Below are positions 36,489 through 48,171 of a DNA stretch of 64,000 nt, one piece after another. The stretch is from Arsukibacterium ikkense (lineage in GTDB: Bacteria > Pseudomonadota > Gammaproteobacteria > Enterobacterales > Alteromonadaceae), in NCBI RefSeq assembly GCF_000987775.1, contig NZ_LAHO01000012.1:108890-172889 (forward strand), in the 5' to 3' direction. Position 1 is the first letter of the stretch; each line of letters starts with the position of its first letter. A model generated the notes under the pieces. It ran no database searches. It was not told the origin of the DNA and was given only the letters and a program-made list of their open reading frames with translations. The position numbers and the translations under genes were made by a program.

Positions 36489-38236
36489 GTGCTAAACCAC
36501 GCAAAAGCCAGGCTAAAGCCCGCCAGTATCCGTCGGTGATTAACTGGCGTTTCGCTTTTGTGATGCTGAGTTTATCGCTGGTGTTTGTGGCATTGCTGGC
36601 CCGCGCTGCCTGGTTGCAGGTAGTCGAGCCTGACATGCTGGTAAGCCAGGGCGACCGTCGTAGCTTGCGGGTAGAAGCCGATACCGTTATGCGCGGCATG
36701 GTATTCGACCGCCATGGCGAAGCGTTGGCCGTCAGTGTGCCGGTTGAAGCCATCTGGGCTGATCCGAAAATTGTCATAGAGCGCAATGCCCCAGGCGATG
36801 AGCGGCGCTGGCATGCGCTGGCAGAAATACTGCAAATGACGCCACAGCAGCTGTTAAGCCGGGTGGGTGATAACCCGCAGCGACGCTTTGTTTATCTGCA
36901 GCGCCAGGTAAATCCGGCCGTGGTCGACTACGTTAAAAAATTAAAAGTGCCGGGTATCTACTTTCGGCAGGAATCGCGTCGCTATTATCCGGCTGGTGAA
37001 GTTACCGCCCAGTTAATCGGCTTTACCAATGTCGATGATATAGGCGTGGAAGGCATTGAAAAACGCTTCGATGCCCTGCTGACCGGCACCGCTGGACGCA
37101 AGGTATTTCGCAAAGATGCCAAAGGCCGGGAAATTGAAGTGCTGGAGCGCCAGGATGCCACTGCGCCGGCCAACCTGCAGCTGAGCATTGACCAGCGCAT
37201 TCAAACCGTGGCCTACCGCGAATTGAAAAAAGCGGTACTGTCGCACGGCGCCACCTCAGGATCTGCAGTGGTGGTAGATGTACTAACCGGTGAAATTCTG
37301 GCCATGGTGAACAGCCCGTCGTTTAACCCGAATAACCGGCGCAATACCCCGGTGCATCGCTTTCGCAACCGCGCCATTACCGATACTTTTGAGCCCGGTT
37401 CCACCATGAAACCGCTGGCGGTACTCAGTGCGCTGGAGTTTGGCAGTGCCACTCTGGATACGGTAATTGATACCCATCCTGGTACCATGCGCATCGGCGG
37501 TAGCTGGGTACGCGATGCCATTAACTACAAGAAACTGGATCTGACCGGCATTATTCAGAAATCCAGTAATATCGGGGTAGCCCGTCTGGTACTGGATATG
37601 CCGCATCAGCATGTATTGGGTTTATACAATAATATGGGGCTGGGCGAAGATACCGGCATGGGCTTAAATGGCGAGAGCAGTGGTATTTTCAGCTATCGGC
37701 AGCGCTGGTCTGATTTTGAGCGAGCAACCTTTTCTTACGGTTATGGTTTATCGGTCACCGCTGTGCAGCTGGCCCGTGCTTACGCCACCATGGGCAACGG
37801 CGGCGTTAACCGGCCGCTGAGTATTATTAAAACTACCGAGCCTGAGCCTGGCCAACGGGTGCTGGCACATAAACATGCGCTGGCCATGCTGGAAATGATG
37901 GAAGCCAATATTGGCCCCGGTGGCACAGCCACCCGGGCGCAGGTGCAGGGTTATCGGGTTGGTGGTAAAACAGGTACTGCGCGCAAAGCCATCGCCGGGG
38001 GTTATGGCGATGACTATATTGCCTCTTTTGCCGGGGTGGGTCCGGTCTCTAATCCACGTATTGCCACTGTGGTGGTAATTAACGAGCCTGCCGGTGATTT
38101 TTATCACGGTGGTGAAATTGCAGCACCGGTATTTGCCAGCATTATGGGCGCCAGTCTGCAACTACTGAATGTTACACCCGACGCCAATACCGGCCCGGCG
38201 CTTATCAGTCATGCAGGGGGCCGCCATGCCAACTAA
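36485..38236 (+). CDS. ftsI: Septal peptidoglycan transpeptidase FtsI (PBP3)
   Basis: 583 residues. One N-terminal transmembrane helix (about 22-42), the pedestal domain (DRHGEALAVSVPVEAIWADP, GRYYPAGE-type motif RRYYPAGEVTAQLIGFTN) and the transpeptidase domain follow. Active-site motifs: STMK with Ser near 306, SSN in KSSNIGVARL, and KTGT near 495. It cross-links septal murein with FtsW and is the target of beta-lactams such as aztreonam. The real murE start lies inside its last codons. Confidence 0.98.
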   Translation: MSAKPRKSQAKARQYPSVINWRFAFVMLSLSLVFVALLARAAWLQVVEPDMLVSQGDRRSLRVEADTVMRGMVFDRHGEALAVSVPVEAIWADPKIVIERNAPGDERRWHALAEILQMTPQQLLSRVGDNPQRRFVYLQRQVNPAVVDYVKKLKVPGIYFRQESRRYYPAGEVTAQLIGFTNVDDIGVEGIEKRFDALLTGTAGRKVFRKDAKGREIEVLERQDATAPANLQLSIDQRIQTVAYRELKKAVLSHGATSGSAVVVDVLTGEILAMVNSPSFNPNNRRNTPVHRFRNRAITDTFEPGSTMKPLAVLSALEFGSATLDTVIDTHPGTMRIGGSWVRDAINYKKLDLTGIIQKSSNIGVARLVLDMPHQHVLGLYNNMGLGEDTGMGLNGESSGIFSYRQRWSDFERATFSYGYGLSVTAVQLARAYATMGNGGVNRPLSIIKTTEPEPGQRVLAHKHALAMLEMMEANIGPGGTATRAQVQGYRVGGKTGTARKAIAGGYGDDYIASFAGVGPVSNPRIATVVVINEPAGDFYHGGEIAAPVFASIMGASLQLLNVTPDANTGPALISHAGGRHAN

Positions 38237-39686
38237 CCAGTTACATTTATGGTTACCAGAGCGCACGCAACAGCTGGCCGACCGGCCACTGCGCTATTTG
38301 CAGCTGGATAGCCGTAACGTTAGCCGCGATGATGTGTTTATTGCCCTGCCGGGTACCCGTGAGCACGGTAATCAGTATATCAACCAGGCGCTGGCTCAGG
38401 GCGCCGCGCTGGTGCTAACTGACAGTGGCAGTTATCAGGACGAGCGAGTGCTGGTGATCAGCGATTTGGTCGCGCAAATGCCGGCACTGGCGGCGCGTTT
38501 TTATCATCAGCCACAAAAGCAGCTGCAGTTAGTGGGGGTTACCGGCACCAATGGTAAGTCCAGCACCTGCTGTTACATTAATCAGCTGGCCGGACAGTGC
38601 GCTACGCCGGCTGCGGTAGTGGGTACTTTAGGTTACGGCCATTGGCAGCAGTTAACACCACTGCTTAATACCACGCCGCACTATATTGATTTACAACGCA
38701 TTTTAAGTGAATTGCTGCAACAGAAAACCGAGCTGGTAGCGATGGAAGTCTCGTCACATGCGCTGGTGCAGCAGCGGGTAGCGGGTTTACAGTTTCAGGT
38801 TGCTGTGTTTACCAATTTAAGCCGTGATCATCTGGATTACCATGGCAGCATGGCAGAGTATGGCCAGGCAAAAAGTTTGTTGTTTCAACCTGATATGAGC
38901 CGCTGCGCCGTGCTGAATGTTTCTGATCCCCTGGGTAAAGCCCTGGCCAGCCGGCACGATATTCCGGTGTGGGCCTATGGTAAAGCCGAAGATTGCCAGG
39001 GGCAGCCGCGCTTTCTGGGCTATCACCAGTTAACCGCCTACGAGCAAGGTTACCGCTGCCTGTTAAGCAGCCATGCCGGCGAGCATGAATTGCACCTACC
39101 ATTACTGGGTGAATTTAATGTGCAGAATGCTTTAGCCGCAATTAGCAGCTTACTGGCACTGGGTTATGACTTAACCGCACTGTTGCACGCTGCCGGCCAT
39201 TTGCAGCCGCTGGCCGGGCGGATGGAGCAATTTCCGTTCAGCCACGGTGTTACCGTGGTGGTTGATTACGCCCACACCCCCGATGCGCTGCAACAAGCCC
39301 TGCAAGCCTTGCGTCAGCATTGCGGCGGCCGGCTATGGTGTGTGTTTGGTTGCGGAGGCGATCGCGACAAAGGCAAGCGGCCAATAATGGGCCAGTTAGC
39401 ACAGCAATATGCTGATCATTGCATTGTGACTTCTGATAACCCGCGCAGCGAAAATCCACTGCAAATATGCCAGGACATCGCAGCGGGTATGCAAAGTACA
39501 GACAACTACCGGCTGGAACCTAACCGGCAGCTGGCCATTAAACTGGCGCTGGTAAGTGCCCAGCCGGGCGATGTGATCTTACTGGCTGGCAAAGGCCATG
39601 AAACAACCCAAATTATCGGGCACGAACAGCAACACTATGATGAACGTGCCTATGTGCGGCAACTAATGTCGGAGATGGCATCATGA
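38226..39686 (+). CDS. murE: UDP-MurNAc-L-Ala-D-Glu:meso-DAP ligase
   Basis: 486 residues from ATG 38226, chosen because AGGGGG lies five bases upstream; it overlaps the ftsI stop by 11 bases. An open frame extends further upstream but inside ftsI. The ATP loop is GVTGTNGKSST, and HTPDALQQAL and FGCGGDRDKGKRP are typical. The DNPR motif (near residue 404), which selects meso-diaminopimelate, is present, so the murein is DAP-type. MurE adds the third residue of the stem peptide in the cytoplasm. Confidence 0.97.
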   Translation: MPTNQLHLWLPERTQQLADRPLRYLQLDSRNVSRDDVFIALPGTREHGNQYINQALAQGAALVLTDSGSYQDERVLVISDLVAQMPALAARFYHQPQKQLQLVGVTGTNGKSSTCCYINQLAGQCATPAAVVGTLGYGHWQQLTPLLNTTPHYIDLQRILSELLQQKTELVAMEVSSHALVQQRVAGLQFQVAVFTNLSRDHLDYHGSMAEYGQAKSLLFQPDMSRCAVLNVSDPLGKALASRHDIPVWAYGKAEDCQGQPRFLGYHQLTAYEQGYRCLLSSHAGEHELHLPLLGEFNVQNALAAISSLLALGYDLTALLHAAGHLQPLAGRMEQFPFSHGVTVVVDYAHTPDALQQALQALRQHCGGRLWCVFGCGGDRDKGKRPIMGQLAQQYADHCIVTSDNPRSENPLQICQDIAAGMQSTDNYRLEPNRQLAIKLALVSAQPGDVILLAGKGHETTQIIGHEQQHYDERAYVRQLMSEMAS

Positions 39687-41083
39687 TAACGCTACACTGT
39701 GCAGAAATAGCCACCCTGTTGCAGGGGCAGTTAATTGGCGACGATCACCTGATCAGTCAGGTCAGCACAGATAGCCGAACGATAAGCGCCGGCGCCTTGT
39801 TTATTGCCCTGAAGGGGCCAAACTTTGATGGCAGCCGCTTTGCTGCGGATGTTATGGCCAAAGGGGCTGTGGCTATAGTGGTTGAGCGGCCACTGGACAA
39901 TATTGGCATCAGTCAGATTATCGTTGCCGATACCCGGCTGGCGTTAGGGCAGCTTGGTGCGGCCATTAAGGCGCGTTTGCAACCGAAAACCATCGCAGTT
40001 ACCGGTAGTGCCGGTAAAACCACAGTAAAAGAAATGCTGGCGGCCATTTTAAGCCGCTGTGGCCAGGTGTTAGCGACCCAGGGCAACTTTAATAATGATA
40101 TTGGTGTGCCGCTGACGTTATTACGGCTGACCGCACAACACCAGTATGCCGTGATGGAGCTGGGCGCCAATCACGCCGGTGAAATTGCTTATACTACCTC
40201 ACTGGTTAAACCCGACGTGGCCATTATTACCAACGCAGCAGCCTCTCATCTGGAAGGCTTTGGCGATACCTATGGCGTAGCCCGCGCTAAAGGTGAGATT
40301 TTCTCTGGCGTAAGTCCTGGCGGTACCGCCATTATTCAGCATGACAGTGAATTCACTGACTACTGGCTTAACCGCTGCAAGGAATTAAAGGTAGTGCGTT
40401 TTGCCAGTAACTACAGTGCCGATGCTCCACAGAGCGATGCCGACATCCGCGCAGAGCAAATTGAACTGAATAGTTTAGGCTGTGCCCGCTTTACCCTGGT
40501 ATACGGTAACGAGCGGGTGCTGGTACAGCTGAGCCTGCCGGGCAAGCACAACGTCGCCAATGCGCTGGCCGCAGCCGCTGCGGCCATTGCTGTTGGTGCG
40601 CAGCTAAGTGATGTGCAATTGGGGCTGGCCCAGATGGCGGCAGTAAAAGGCCGCACCAACATTGTGCAGTTAAGCCCACAGATAACCCTTATCGACGACA
40701 GTTATAACGCTAACGTCGAATCGGCTAAGGCGGCTATCGATTTACTGGCCAGTTACCCGGGTTGTCAGGTGCTGTTGCTGGGCGACATGGCAGAGCTTGG
40801 CGCTAACGCCCGTTTATACCATGAAGAAATTGGTTTATACGCCAAAAATGCCGGTATTAATCTGTTATTCACCCTGGGTGTGTTATCACAGAGCGCGAGT
40901 GACTTGTTCAACGGACAAGGCGCGCATTTCAGCTCGCGGCAGTCAATGTTAGACCGACTTATGCCGTTAATTACAACCCAGCAAAATGTCACCATACTCG
41001 TTAAGGGTTCGCGCAGCGCGAAAATGGAGTTAGTTGTACAGGACTTGCTAGAACGATGTCAGCAGGAGCGTAGCCCATGTTAG
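39683..41083 (+). CDS. murF: UDP-MurNAc-tripeptide:D-Ala-D-Ala ligase
   Basis: 466 residues. [21 protein letters not shown] is the MurF N-terminal substrate domain; the ATP loop is [15 protein letters not shown], then [26 protein letters not shown] and [16 protein letters not shown]. It attaches D-Ala-D-Ala to make the pentapeptide. It overlaps murE by four bases and mraY by seven. Confidence 0.98.
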   Translation: MITLHCAEIATLLQGQLIGDDHLISQVSTDSRTISAGALFIALKGPNFDGSRFAADVMAKGAVAIVVERPLDNIGISQIIVADTRLALGQLGAAIKARLQPKTIAVTGSAGKTTVKEMLAAILSRCGQVLATQGNFNNDIGVPLTLLRLTAQHQYAVMELGANHAGEIAYTTSLVKPDVAIITNAAASHLEGFGDTYGVARAKGEIFSGVSPGGTAIIQHDSEFTDYWLNRCKELKVVRFASNYSADAPQSDADIRAEQIELNSLGCARFTLVYGNERVLVQLSLPGKHNVANALAAAAAAIAVGAQLSDVQLGLAQMAAVKGRTNIVQLSPQITLIDDSYNANVESAKAAIDLLASYPGCQVLLLGDMAELGANARLYHEEIGLYAKNAGINLLFTLGVLSQSASDLFNGQGAHFSSRQSMLDRLMPLITTQQNVTILVKGSRSAKMELVVQDLLERCQQERSPC

Positions 41084-42159
41084 TGTGGTTAGCCGAATAT
41101 TTAACCCAGTATATCAGCTTTTTTAATGTGTTCAGTTATCTGACCTTTCGCTCGATCCTGGGCGTGTTAACCTCATTATTTTTAAGCTTGTACTTCGGCC
41201 CGATCCTGATTGCCCGCCTGCAGAAAATGCAAATAGGCCAGGTGGTGCGTGGCGATGGTCCGGAAAGTCACTTCTCGAAAAAAGGCACGCCTACCATGGG
41301 TGGCCTGCTGATTCTGGGCTCTATTCTGATCAGTACCTTACTGTGGGCCAATCTGAGTAACAAATATATCTGGGTGGTGCTGTTTGTGCTGGTCAGTTTT
41401 GGCGCCATTGGTTTTATTGACGACTATCGCAAAGTGATCCGCAAAGACCCAAAAGGGCTGATCGCCCGCTGGAAATATTTCTGGCAGTCGGTATTTGCCA
41501 TTATTACTGCGCTGTTTTTATATATGACCGCCGAACGCCCGGCCGAAACGGCCTTGCTGGTGCCGTTCTTAAAAGACGTGATGCCCCAGCTGGGCATTCT
41601 GTTTCTGGCGCTGAGTTACTTTGTGATTGTCGGTACCAGTAATGCTGTCAACTTAACCGATGGCCTGGATGGCCTGGCCATAGTGCCGACCATTATGGTG
41701 GCCGGTGCCTTTGCCATTATTGCCTACGCCAGTGGTAATGTTATTTTTGCCGGTTACCTGAATATTCCTTATTTACCCTATGCCAGCGAGCTGGTGGTGC
41801 TGTGCTCGGCCCTGATTGGTGCTGGCCTGGGTTTCCTCTGGTTTAACACCTATCCGGCCCAGGTTTTTATGGGCGATGTCGGCTCACTGGCGCTGGGTGC
41901 CGTGCTGGGCGTGATTGCCATTTTAGTGCGCCAGGAAATTGTGCTGTTTATTATGGGCGGCATTTTTGTGATGGAAACGGTGTCGGTGATCCTGCAGGTG
42001 GGCTCTTATAAATTGCGCGGCCAGCGAATTTTCCGGATGGCTCCTATTCATCATCATTACGAGTTAAAAGGCTGGCCAGAGCCGCGGGTGATTGTCCGCT
42101 TCTGGATTTTATCAATCATTTTTGTACTGGTGGGTCTGGCGACCCTGAAGCTGAGATAA
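41077..42159 (+). CDS. mraY: Phospho-MurNAc-pentapeptide translocase MraY
   Basis: 360 residues, ten transmembrane helices. [21 protein letters not shown], the magnesium-binding GFIDDYRKV and [10 protein letters not shown], and the cytoplasmic loop [25 protein letters not shown] are all present. It moves phospho-MurNAc-pentapeptide to undecaprenyl phosphate, making lipid I. Confidence 0.98.
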   Translation: MLVWLAEYLTQYISFFNVFSYLTFRSILGVLTSLFLSLYFGPILIARLQKMQIGQVVRGDGPESHFSKKGTPTMGGLLILGSILISTLLWANLSNKYIWVVLFVLVSFGAIGFIDDYRKVIRKDPKGLIARWKYFWQSVFAIITALFLYMTAERPAETALLVPFLKDVMPQLGILFLALSYFVIVGTSNAVNLTDGLDGLAIVPTIMVAGAFAIIAYASGNVIFAGYLNIPYLPYASELVVLCSALIGAGLGFLWFNTYPAQVFMGDVGSLALGAVLGVIAILVRQEIVLFIMGGIFVMETVSVILQVGSYKLRGQRIFRMAPIHHHYELKGWPEPRVIVRFWILSIIFVLVGLATLKLR

Positions 42160-42162
42160 CAG

Positions 42163-43497
42163 ATGCTAACTAACCTGCACGCCAAACGCATAGCGGTAGT
42201 GGGGCTGGGCCTGTCAGGTCTGGCCACAGTACGCTTTTTGCTGGCGCAGGGGGTTAAGCCGGTACTGATGGACAGCCGCACTAAGCCTGCCGGGCTGGAG
42301 CACATTGCCGCCGATAAAGTTGATGGCATTTACCTCGGTGAGTTTGACGCCAACCGCCTGGCGCAGATGGATATGATTGTACTGAGTCCGGGCCTGGCAC
42401 TAAGTCACCCGGCTATCCGCTTTGCCAAAGCTCAGGGGGTGGAAATACTGGGCGATGTTGAACTGTTTGCCCGTTTTAATCAAAAACCAGTGATTGCCAT
42501 TACCGGCTCTAATGGTAAATCGACCGTTACTACGCTGGTAGCCGACATGCTGCAACACAGTGGTATTAAAGCCATTGCTGCCGGTAATATTGGTCTGCCG
42601 GTGCTGGAGGCGTTGCGCCAGCCGGATATCGACGTTTTTGTGCTGGAACTGTCCAGCTTTCAGCTCGACACCACCAGCAGCCTGCAAAGCCAGGCCAGTT
42701 GTGTACTGAACGTCAGTGCCGACCACTTAGACCGCTATACCGATATGGCCGCTTATACCGCGTCAAAACAACGGGTGTATCAGCAAACCAAACTTGCAGT
42801 GTATAACCAGGCCGACCCGCTAAGCTATCCGGGCACTACGGCAGGCCAGGCGCCGTCACTGGCAATCAGCCTGGATGATGCCGACTATGGCATTGTTGAA
42901 ATACACGACGAGCGCTGGTTGAATGTCGCCGGCGAGCCGTTACTGCCGCTTAGCCGATTGGCTATAAGCGGCAGCCATAACCAGTTTAATGCACTGGCCG
43001 CGGCTGCCCTGGCGCTGAGCGCCGGTGCCAGCCGTGAGGCTATTGCCCGGACGTTGCAGCACTTTACCGGCCTGGCGCATCGCTGCCAGCTGGTGCGGGC
43101 TCATCAGGGCATTCGCTGGATTAACGATTCTAAAGCCACCAATATTGGCGCTACCCTGGCGGCGATCGCCGGCCTACGGCCAGACGTGCGCGGTAAGCTG
43201 ATTTTAATTGCCGGTGGCGATGCCAAAGGCGCTGATTTAAGCGAGTTAAGGCCGGTATTAACCCGCGATGTCAGCCATGTTATAACCCTGGGCCAGGATG
43301 GTCCGGCCATTGCCGCGCTGCATTCACATGCCATACAAGTTAAAGATTTAACCGCGGCCGTGCAGCAGGCAGCCAAACTGGCGCAAAGCGGTGACATGGT
43401 GCTGTTATCGCCAGCCTGTGCCAGCCTGGATATGTTTAAAAATTACGCTGAGCGTGGTGAGTTATTTGCCAAAGCTGTGAAGGAGCTGACGTTATGA
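42163..43497 (+). CDS. murD: UDP-MurNAc-L-alanine:D-glutamate ligase
   Basis: 444 residues. GLGLSGLATVRFLL (N-terminal nucleotide-like fold), ATP loop AITGSNGKSTVTTLV, ELSSFQLDTT, NVSADHLDRY, and the C-terminal INDSKATN and LIAGGDAKGADLSEL identify MurD, which adds D-Glu to UDP-MurNAc-L-Ala. It overlaps ftsW by four bases. Confidence 0.98.
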   Translation: MLTNLHAKRIAVVGLGLSGLATVRFLLAQGVKPVLMDSRTKPAGLEHIAADKVDGIYLGEFDANRLAQMDMIVLSPGLALSHPAIRFAKAQGVEILGDVELFARFNQKPVIAITGSNGKSTVTTLVADMLQHSGIKAIAAGNIGLPVLEALRQPDIDVFVLELSSFQLDTTSSLQSQASCVLNVSADHLDRYTDMAAYTASKQRVYQQTKLAVYNQADPLSYPGTTAGQAPSLAISLDDADYGIVEIHDERWLNVAGEPLLPLSRLAISGSHNQFNALAAAALALSAGASREAIARTLQHFTGLAHRCQLVRAHQGIRWINDSKATNIGATLAAIAGLRPDVRGKLILIAGGDAKGADLSELRPVLTRDVSHVITLGQDGPAIAALHSHAIQVKDLTAAVQQAAKLAQSGDMVLLSPACASLDMFKNYAERGELFAKAVKELTL

Positions 43498-44693
43498 AAC
43501 AGCTGGCCTTAACTGCCTGGCAGACCCCATGGCAAAGTATCAGTAATTTATGGCAGCGCGATGACAACGCCGCTTATGACAAATTATTCTTAACCTTGCT
43601 GATGCTGATCCTGGCCATTGGCGTGGTAATGGTTACCAGCGCTTCTATGCCGGTGGCCGATCGTATTTTCAATAATCCGCTGCATTTTACTATCCGCCAT
43701 CTGGTGTACCTGGGTATTGGCCTGACGCTGGCGGTATTAGTGCTACGGGTACCGGTTAGCTGGTGGCACCGCGGCAATATGTGGCTGTTGCTGCTGGCAT
43801 TGTTGTTACTGGTGGCGGTGCTGTTGTTTGGCCGCAATGTTAACGGCAGTACCCGCTGGTTGTCGCTGGGCCCTATCGGCTTACAGGCGGCTGAGCCGGC
43901 CAAGTTATTCTTTTTTGTCTACCTGGCCAGTTATCTGGTGCGCCGGCATGAAGAAGTGCGCGACAACCTGAAAGGCTTCCTGAAACCCTTGCTGGTGTTG
44001 TTTTTATTTGCGGTATTGCTGTTAATGCAGCCAGACCTTGGCACCGTTATTGTGATGTTTGCCACTGCCGTGGCGCTGCTGTTTTTAGCCGGCGCCAAAA
44101 TCTGGCAATTTATTTGTTTAATGGCCACCGGCCTGCTGGCGGTGGCGGTGTTAATTGTCTACAGCGAATATCGCTGGAAACGGGTTACCGCGTTTCTCGA
44201 CCCCTGGGCTGATCCGTTTGGCAGTGGTTACCAGCTAACTCAGTCGTTAATGGCCTTTGGCCGTGGTGGCTGGTTTGGTCAGGGCCTGGGCAACAGTATT
44301 CAGAAACTGGAATACCTGCCAGAAGCCCATACCGACTTTATTCTGGCGGTAATTGCCGAAGAAACCGGCTTTATCGGCGTAACGGTGCTGGTGGGTTTGC
44401 TGTTTATGCTGGTGTATCGCGCCTTGTGGATTGGCCAGCGGGCGCTGGCGAAAAATTTAAGTTTCCACGGCTTTATGGCCTATGCGCTGGCCATCTGGAT
44501 TGGCTTTCAGTCGGCGGTCAATATTGGTGTGGCTACCGGCGCGCTGCCAACCAAAGGCTTAACCTTGCCTTTTGTCAGTTCCGGCGGCAGCAGTCTGGTT
44601 ATTATGCTGATGGCGGCGGCCCTGTTGCTGCGCATTGATTTTGAAGTGCGCTTAAAAGGCAAGCAGGCGCTAAGCGGAGGCAAACATGGCTAA
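43494..44693 (+). CDS. ftsW: Septal peptidoglycan polymerase FtsW
   Basis: 399 residues, ten transmembrane helices of the SEDS family. NGSTRWLSLGPIGLQAAEPAKLFFFVYLASYL, QPDLGTVIVMF, YQLTQSLMAFGRGGWFGQGLGNSIQKLEYLPEAHTDFI and the C-terminal PFVSSGGSSLV are diagnostic. It polymerises lipid II glycan in complex with FtsI. It overlaps murG by eight bases. Confidence 0.98.
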   Translation: MKQLALTAWQTPWQSISNLWQRDDNAAYDKLFLTLLMLILAIGVVMVTSASMPVADRIFNNPLHFTIRHLVYLGIGLTLAVLVLRVPVSWWHRGNMWLLLLALLLLVAVLLFGRNVNGSTRWLSLGPIGLQAAEPAKLFFFVYLASYLVRRHEEVRDNLKGFLKPLLVLFLFAVLLLMQPDLGTVIVMFATAVALLFLAGAKIWQFICLMATGLLAVAVLIVYSEYRWKRVTAFLDPWADPFGSGYQLTQSLMAFGRGGWFGQGLGNSIQKLEYLPEAHTDFILAVIAEETGFIGVTVLVGLLFMLVYRALWIGQRALAKNLSFHGFMAYALAIWIGFQSAVNIGVATGALPTKGLTLPFVSSGGSSLVIMLMAAALLLRIDFEVRLKGKQALSGGKHG

Positions 44694-45771
44694 ACCGCTG
44701 GCGTTAATCATGGCCGGTGGCACCGGCGGGCATATTTTTCCGGCTAAGGCAGTGGCACAAGCGCTGCTGGCTGACGGTTGGGATATTGCCTGGCTGGGCA
44801 GCAACGATCGGATGGAAGCCAGATTAGTGCCGGCTTTCGGTTGGCCGTTTTATGGCATCACCGTCAGTGGCTTACGTGGCAAAGGCCTGGCCAGCAAAGT
44901 AACGGCGCCCTGGATGTTGCTAAAAGCACTGTGGCAGGCGCATCGGCTGTGTCGTCAGTTAAAACCAAAGCTGGCGATAGGTTTTGGTGGTTATGCCAGC
45001 GGCCCTGGTGGTATAGCCGCCTGGCTTAGCGGTACGCCGTTACTGATCCACGAACAAAACGCGGTAGCCGGCAGCACCAATAAATTACTGGCCCGGTTGG
45101 CTAATTTAGTACTGGTGGCTTTTGATGGGGCTTTTGCCGGCCATAGCAAACGCCAGTTGGTCGGTAACCCTATCCGGGCTGAGCTGTTGCAAAGCCGGCT
45201 GAACCGGCCTGCCAGTGCCAGCCTGAATATTTTAATTGTCGGCGGCAGCCTGGGAGCGCAGGCACTGAATCAGGCCTTACCGGCGCAGCTGACTGAACTG
45301 GCAAAATCCGGCGATATTGCCGTGCGCCACCAAACTGGCAGTGCCATGCAAGCGGAAGTAACGCAAGCTTACCAGGCGCTGCGTAGCAGCGGCGCCGAGG
45401 TCGAGGTTAGCGCCTTTATTGATGATATGGCCGCGGCGTATCGCTGGGCTGATGTGCTGATCTGCCGCGCGGGTGCACTTACTGTCAGCGAAGTGGCGGC
45501 AGTAGGGGTTGCAGCAATTTTTGTACCGTTGCCGGGCGCCATTGACGACCATCAAACGGCCAATGCCCGGGTGCTGGCTGAGCGCGATGCCGCCGTATTA
45601 CTGGCGCAAAACCAATTACAAACAGAGGGCGTGCAGGCATTAATGGCACCCTGGTTAACCGATAAAACGCCATTGGCACAGATGGCACAGCGGGCTCGCA
45701 GCCTGGCAACTGACGATGCGGCAGCGCATATCGCCGCCCTGTGCCGGCAAGTAACAGGACAAGTAGTATGA
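44686..45771 (+). CDS. murG: UDP-GlcNAc:lipid I GlcNAc transferase MurG
   Basis: 361 residues of GT-B fold. [21 protein letters not shown] near the start, [45 protein letters not shown] and the donor-binding [35 protein letters not shown] are typical. It makes lipid II on the inner face of the membrane. Its stop overlaps the murC start (ATGA). Confidence 0.98.
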   Translation: MAKPLALIMAGGTGGHIFPAKAVAQALLADGWDIAWLGSNDRMEARLVPAFGWPFYGITVSGLRGKGLASKVTAPWMLLKALWQAHRLCRQLKPKLAIGFGGYASGPGGIAAWLSGTPLLIHEQNAVAGSTNKLLARLANLVLVAFDGAFAGHSKRQLVGNPIRAELLQSRLNRPASASLNILIVGGSLGAQALNQALPAQLTELAKSGDIAVRHQTGSAMQAEVTQAYQALRSSGAEVEVSAFIDDMAAAYRWADVLICRAGALTVSEVAAVGVAAIFVPLPGAIDDHQTANARVLAERDAAVLLAQNQLQTEGVQALMAPWLTDKTPLAQMAQRARSLATDDAAAHIAALCRQVTGQVV

Positions 45772-47222
45772 TTACCACCCTGCAACAGAAAAAACAGGCC
45801 ATGCGCCGGGTCGAGCGCATTCATTTTGTCGGTATCGGCGGCGCGGGTATGGGCGGTATTGCCGAAGTATTGTTAAACGAAGGCTATCAGGTCAGCGGTT
45901 CAGACCTGACAACCAACCCGGTGGTAGAGCGGCTGCTAAGCCTGGGAGCAACAGTAAAATTTGGCCATCATGCCAGCCAGGTAGAAGGCGCCAGTGTGGT
46001 AGTAGTATCCAGTGCCATTAAAGCGGCAAATCCGGAAGTGGCTGCCGCGTTAGCACTGCGTATACCAGTGGTGCGCCGCGCCGAGATGCTTGGCGAGCTG
46101 ATGCGCTTTCGCCATGGCATCGCCATTGCCGGTACCCATGGCAAAACCACCACCACCAGTTTGCTGGCCTCGATATTTGCTGAAGCCGGCACCGACCCAA
46201 CTTTTGTGATTGGCGGCTTACTGAATTCTGCCGGCTCTAATGCCCGCTTAGGTGCTGGCCGCTATCTGATTGCCGAAGCCGATGAAAGCGATGCATCGTT
46301 TTTGCATTTGCAGCCGATGGCCACGGTGATTACCAATATCGAAGCGGACCACATGGACACCTACCAGGGCGACTTTGAAAAGCTAAAAGACACCTATCTG
46401 GAGTTTTGCCACAACCTGCCGTTTTATGGCATGGCGGTAGTGTGTATTGACGACAAGGTGCTGCGCGAGCTTATTCCGGCGATTGGCCGTACCGTGCTGA
46501 CCTATGGTTTTAGTGAAGATGCCGATTACAAGATCACTGAATTCAGCCAGCAGGGCACCCGCAGCTTGTTTGTAATTACCGACCCGGCCGGCAATCAACG
46601 CGAAGTGCAGTTAAATTTGCCTGGCAAACACAACGCGTTAAATGCCACCGCGGCTTTTGCGCTGGCAGCAGATGAAGGCATTAGCGAGCAGGCTATCCTG
46701 GCAGCACTGCGCAAATTTGCAGGTATTGGCCGGCGTTTTCAGCAATACGGCGAATTTGACACCGGCCGTGGCAAAGTACTGCTGGTTGACGACTACGGTC
46801 ATCACCCCACGGAAGTGGCTGCCACTATTGCGGCGGTGCGCAGTGCCTGGCCTGAGCGGCGGTTAGTGATGGCCTATCAGCCACACCGTTTTAGCCGTAC
46901 CCGCGATTTATACGAAGATTTCACCCAGGTGCTGTCCAGTGTCGACAAACTGTTGCTGCTGGAAGTGTACGCCGCCGGCGAAGCACCGATTGCCGGTGCC
47001 GATAGCCGCAACCTGTGCCGCTCTATCCGCGCCCGTGGCCAGCTGGAGCCGGTATACGTGGCAGAGCCCGCAGCCTTAGCCGGCGCGCTGGCCGAGGTAT
47101 TAGCCGATGGCGATATTGTATTGACTCAGGGCGCGGGCAATATTGGCAGCCTGGTAAAAGAGCTGGCCGCGGTAAAGCTGGATATTGTCCGCTTAAAACA
47201 ATTATCGGAGGGAGCCGCATGA
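45768..47222 (+). CDS. murC: UDP-MurNAc:L-alanine ligase
   Basis: 484 residues from ATG 45768, which overlaps the murG stop and has AGGA nine bases upstream; the frame is open further upstream inside murG but that is not needed. [27 protein letters not shown] loop [28 protein letters not shown] and [14 protein letters not shown] are diagnostic. It starts the stem peptide by adding L-Ala. Confidence 0.97.
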   Translation: MITTLQQKKQAMRRVERIHFVGIGGAGMGGIAEVLLNEGYQVSGSDLTTNPVVERLLSLGATVKFGHHASQVEGASVVVVSSAIKAANPEVAAALALRIPVVRRAEMLGELMRFRHGIAIAGTHGKTTTTSLLASIFAEAGTDPTFVIGGLLNSAGSNARLGAGRYLIAEADESDASFLHLQPMATVITNIEADHMDTYQGDFEKLKDTYLEFCHNLPFYGMAVVCIDDKVLRELIPAIGRTVLTYGFSEDADYKITEFSQQGTRSLFVITDPAGNQREVQLNLPGKHNALNATAAFALAADEGISEQAILAALRKFAGIGRRFQQYGEFDTGRGKVLLVDDYGHHPTEVAATIAAVRSAWPERRLVMAYQPHRFSRTRDLYEDFTQVLSSVDKLLLLEVYAAGEAPIAGADSRNLCRSIRARGQLEPVYVAEPAALAGALAEVLADGDIVLTQGAGNIGSLVKELAAVKLDIVRLKQLSEGAA

Positions 47223-48169
47223 ACACTTTTGGTAAAGTGGCGGTGATGTTTGGCGGCAGCTCAGCGGAGCGTGAGGTATCGCTGCGCTCAGGCACAGCGG
47301 TCCTGAATGCCCTGCAGCAAGCGGGCGTTAACGCCGTAGCGTTTGACCCGGCAGAGCAACCATTAACCGCGCTGATGAATGATGTTAAGGCCGACCGGGT
47401 GTTTATTGTGTTGCACGGACGCGGCGGTGAAGACGGCACCATGCAGGGCGCGCTGCAATTACTGGGTTTGCCGTACACGGGCAGTGGCGTGCTGGGCTCG
47501 GCGCTGGCGATGGATAAAATTCGCTGTAAGCGCCTGTTTGTGGCGCAAAACCTGCCCACAGCGCCATTTGCAGTAGTGCATAACGACACGCTTGATTACG
47601 CCGGTTTGCTGGCTGAACTGGGCGGTAAAGTTATGGTAAAACCGGCCAACGAAGGTTCCAGCATTGGCATGAGTGCGGCGGTCAACGCGGCAGAACTGGA
47701 ACAGGCTATTGCTGCGGCGCTGCAATACGACAGTGAAATTTTAGTTGAGCGCTGGATTAACGGCCGCGAATTTACCATTGCGATTTTGGGCGATACCGTG
47801 TTGCCCATTGTCGAAATGCGCACGCCGCGGGCTTTTTACGATTACGAAGCCAAATATCAGGCTAACAGTACCGAATATTTATGTCCGGCGCCGTTAACCG
47901 CCGGGCAAACGGCTGCCATGCAGCACGATGCGCTGGCCGCGTTTAAAGCGGTGGGGGCCTCGGGCTGGGGCCGGGTTGATTTAATGCTGAACGAGCAGGG
48001 CGAACACTTTTTGCTGGAAGTAAATACCGTACCGGGCATGACCGAAAAATCTCTGGTGCCGATGGCTGCCAAAGCAGCGGGTTTAAATTTCAGCGAGCTG
48101 GTGCTGCGTATTTTGCAGCAAACCCAGACGCCAGAGCAGCAGAGCGCAACCGCAGTGCAAGGAGAATAA
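47219..48169 (+). CDS. ddlB: D-alanine:D-alanine ligase (DdlB)
   Basis: 316 residues from ATG 47219, behind GGAGGGA and overlapping the murC stop by four bases. ATP-grasp fold: [71 protein letters not shown] and [17 protein letters not shown] with the magnesium-binding Glu/Asn. It supplies D-Ala-D-Ala for MurF. The tyrosine of the usual EGSSxG/Y loop region and the C-terminal motif look intact. Confidence 0.96.
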   Translation: MNTFGKVAVMFGGSSAEREVSLRSGTAVLNALQQAGVNAVAFDPAEQPLTALMNDVKADRVFIVLHGRGGEDGTMQGALQLLGLPYTGSGVLGSALAMDKIRCKRLFVAQNLPTAPFAVVHNDTLDYAGLLAELGGKVMVKPANEGSSIGMSAAVNAAELEQAIAAALQYDSEILVERWINGREFTIAILGDTVLPIVEMRTPRAFYDYEAKYQANSTEYLCPAPLTAGQTAAMQHDALAAFKAVGASGWGRVDLMLNEQGEHFLLEVNTVPGMTEKSLVPMAAKAAGLNFSELVLRILQQTQTPEQQSATAVQGE

Positions 48170-48171
48170 CA

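Noticed and set aside
38169..38225. Upstream extension of murE
   Set aside because: The ATG at 38226 has AGGGGG at correct spacing and fits family length; the extension lies wholly inside ftsI.
47015..47218. Upstream extension of ddlB inside murC
   Set aside because: ATG 47219 behind GGAGGGA overlaps the murC stop as ATGA and gives the family N-terminus.
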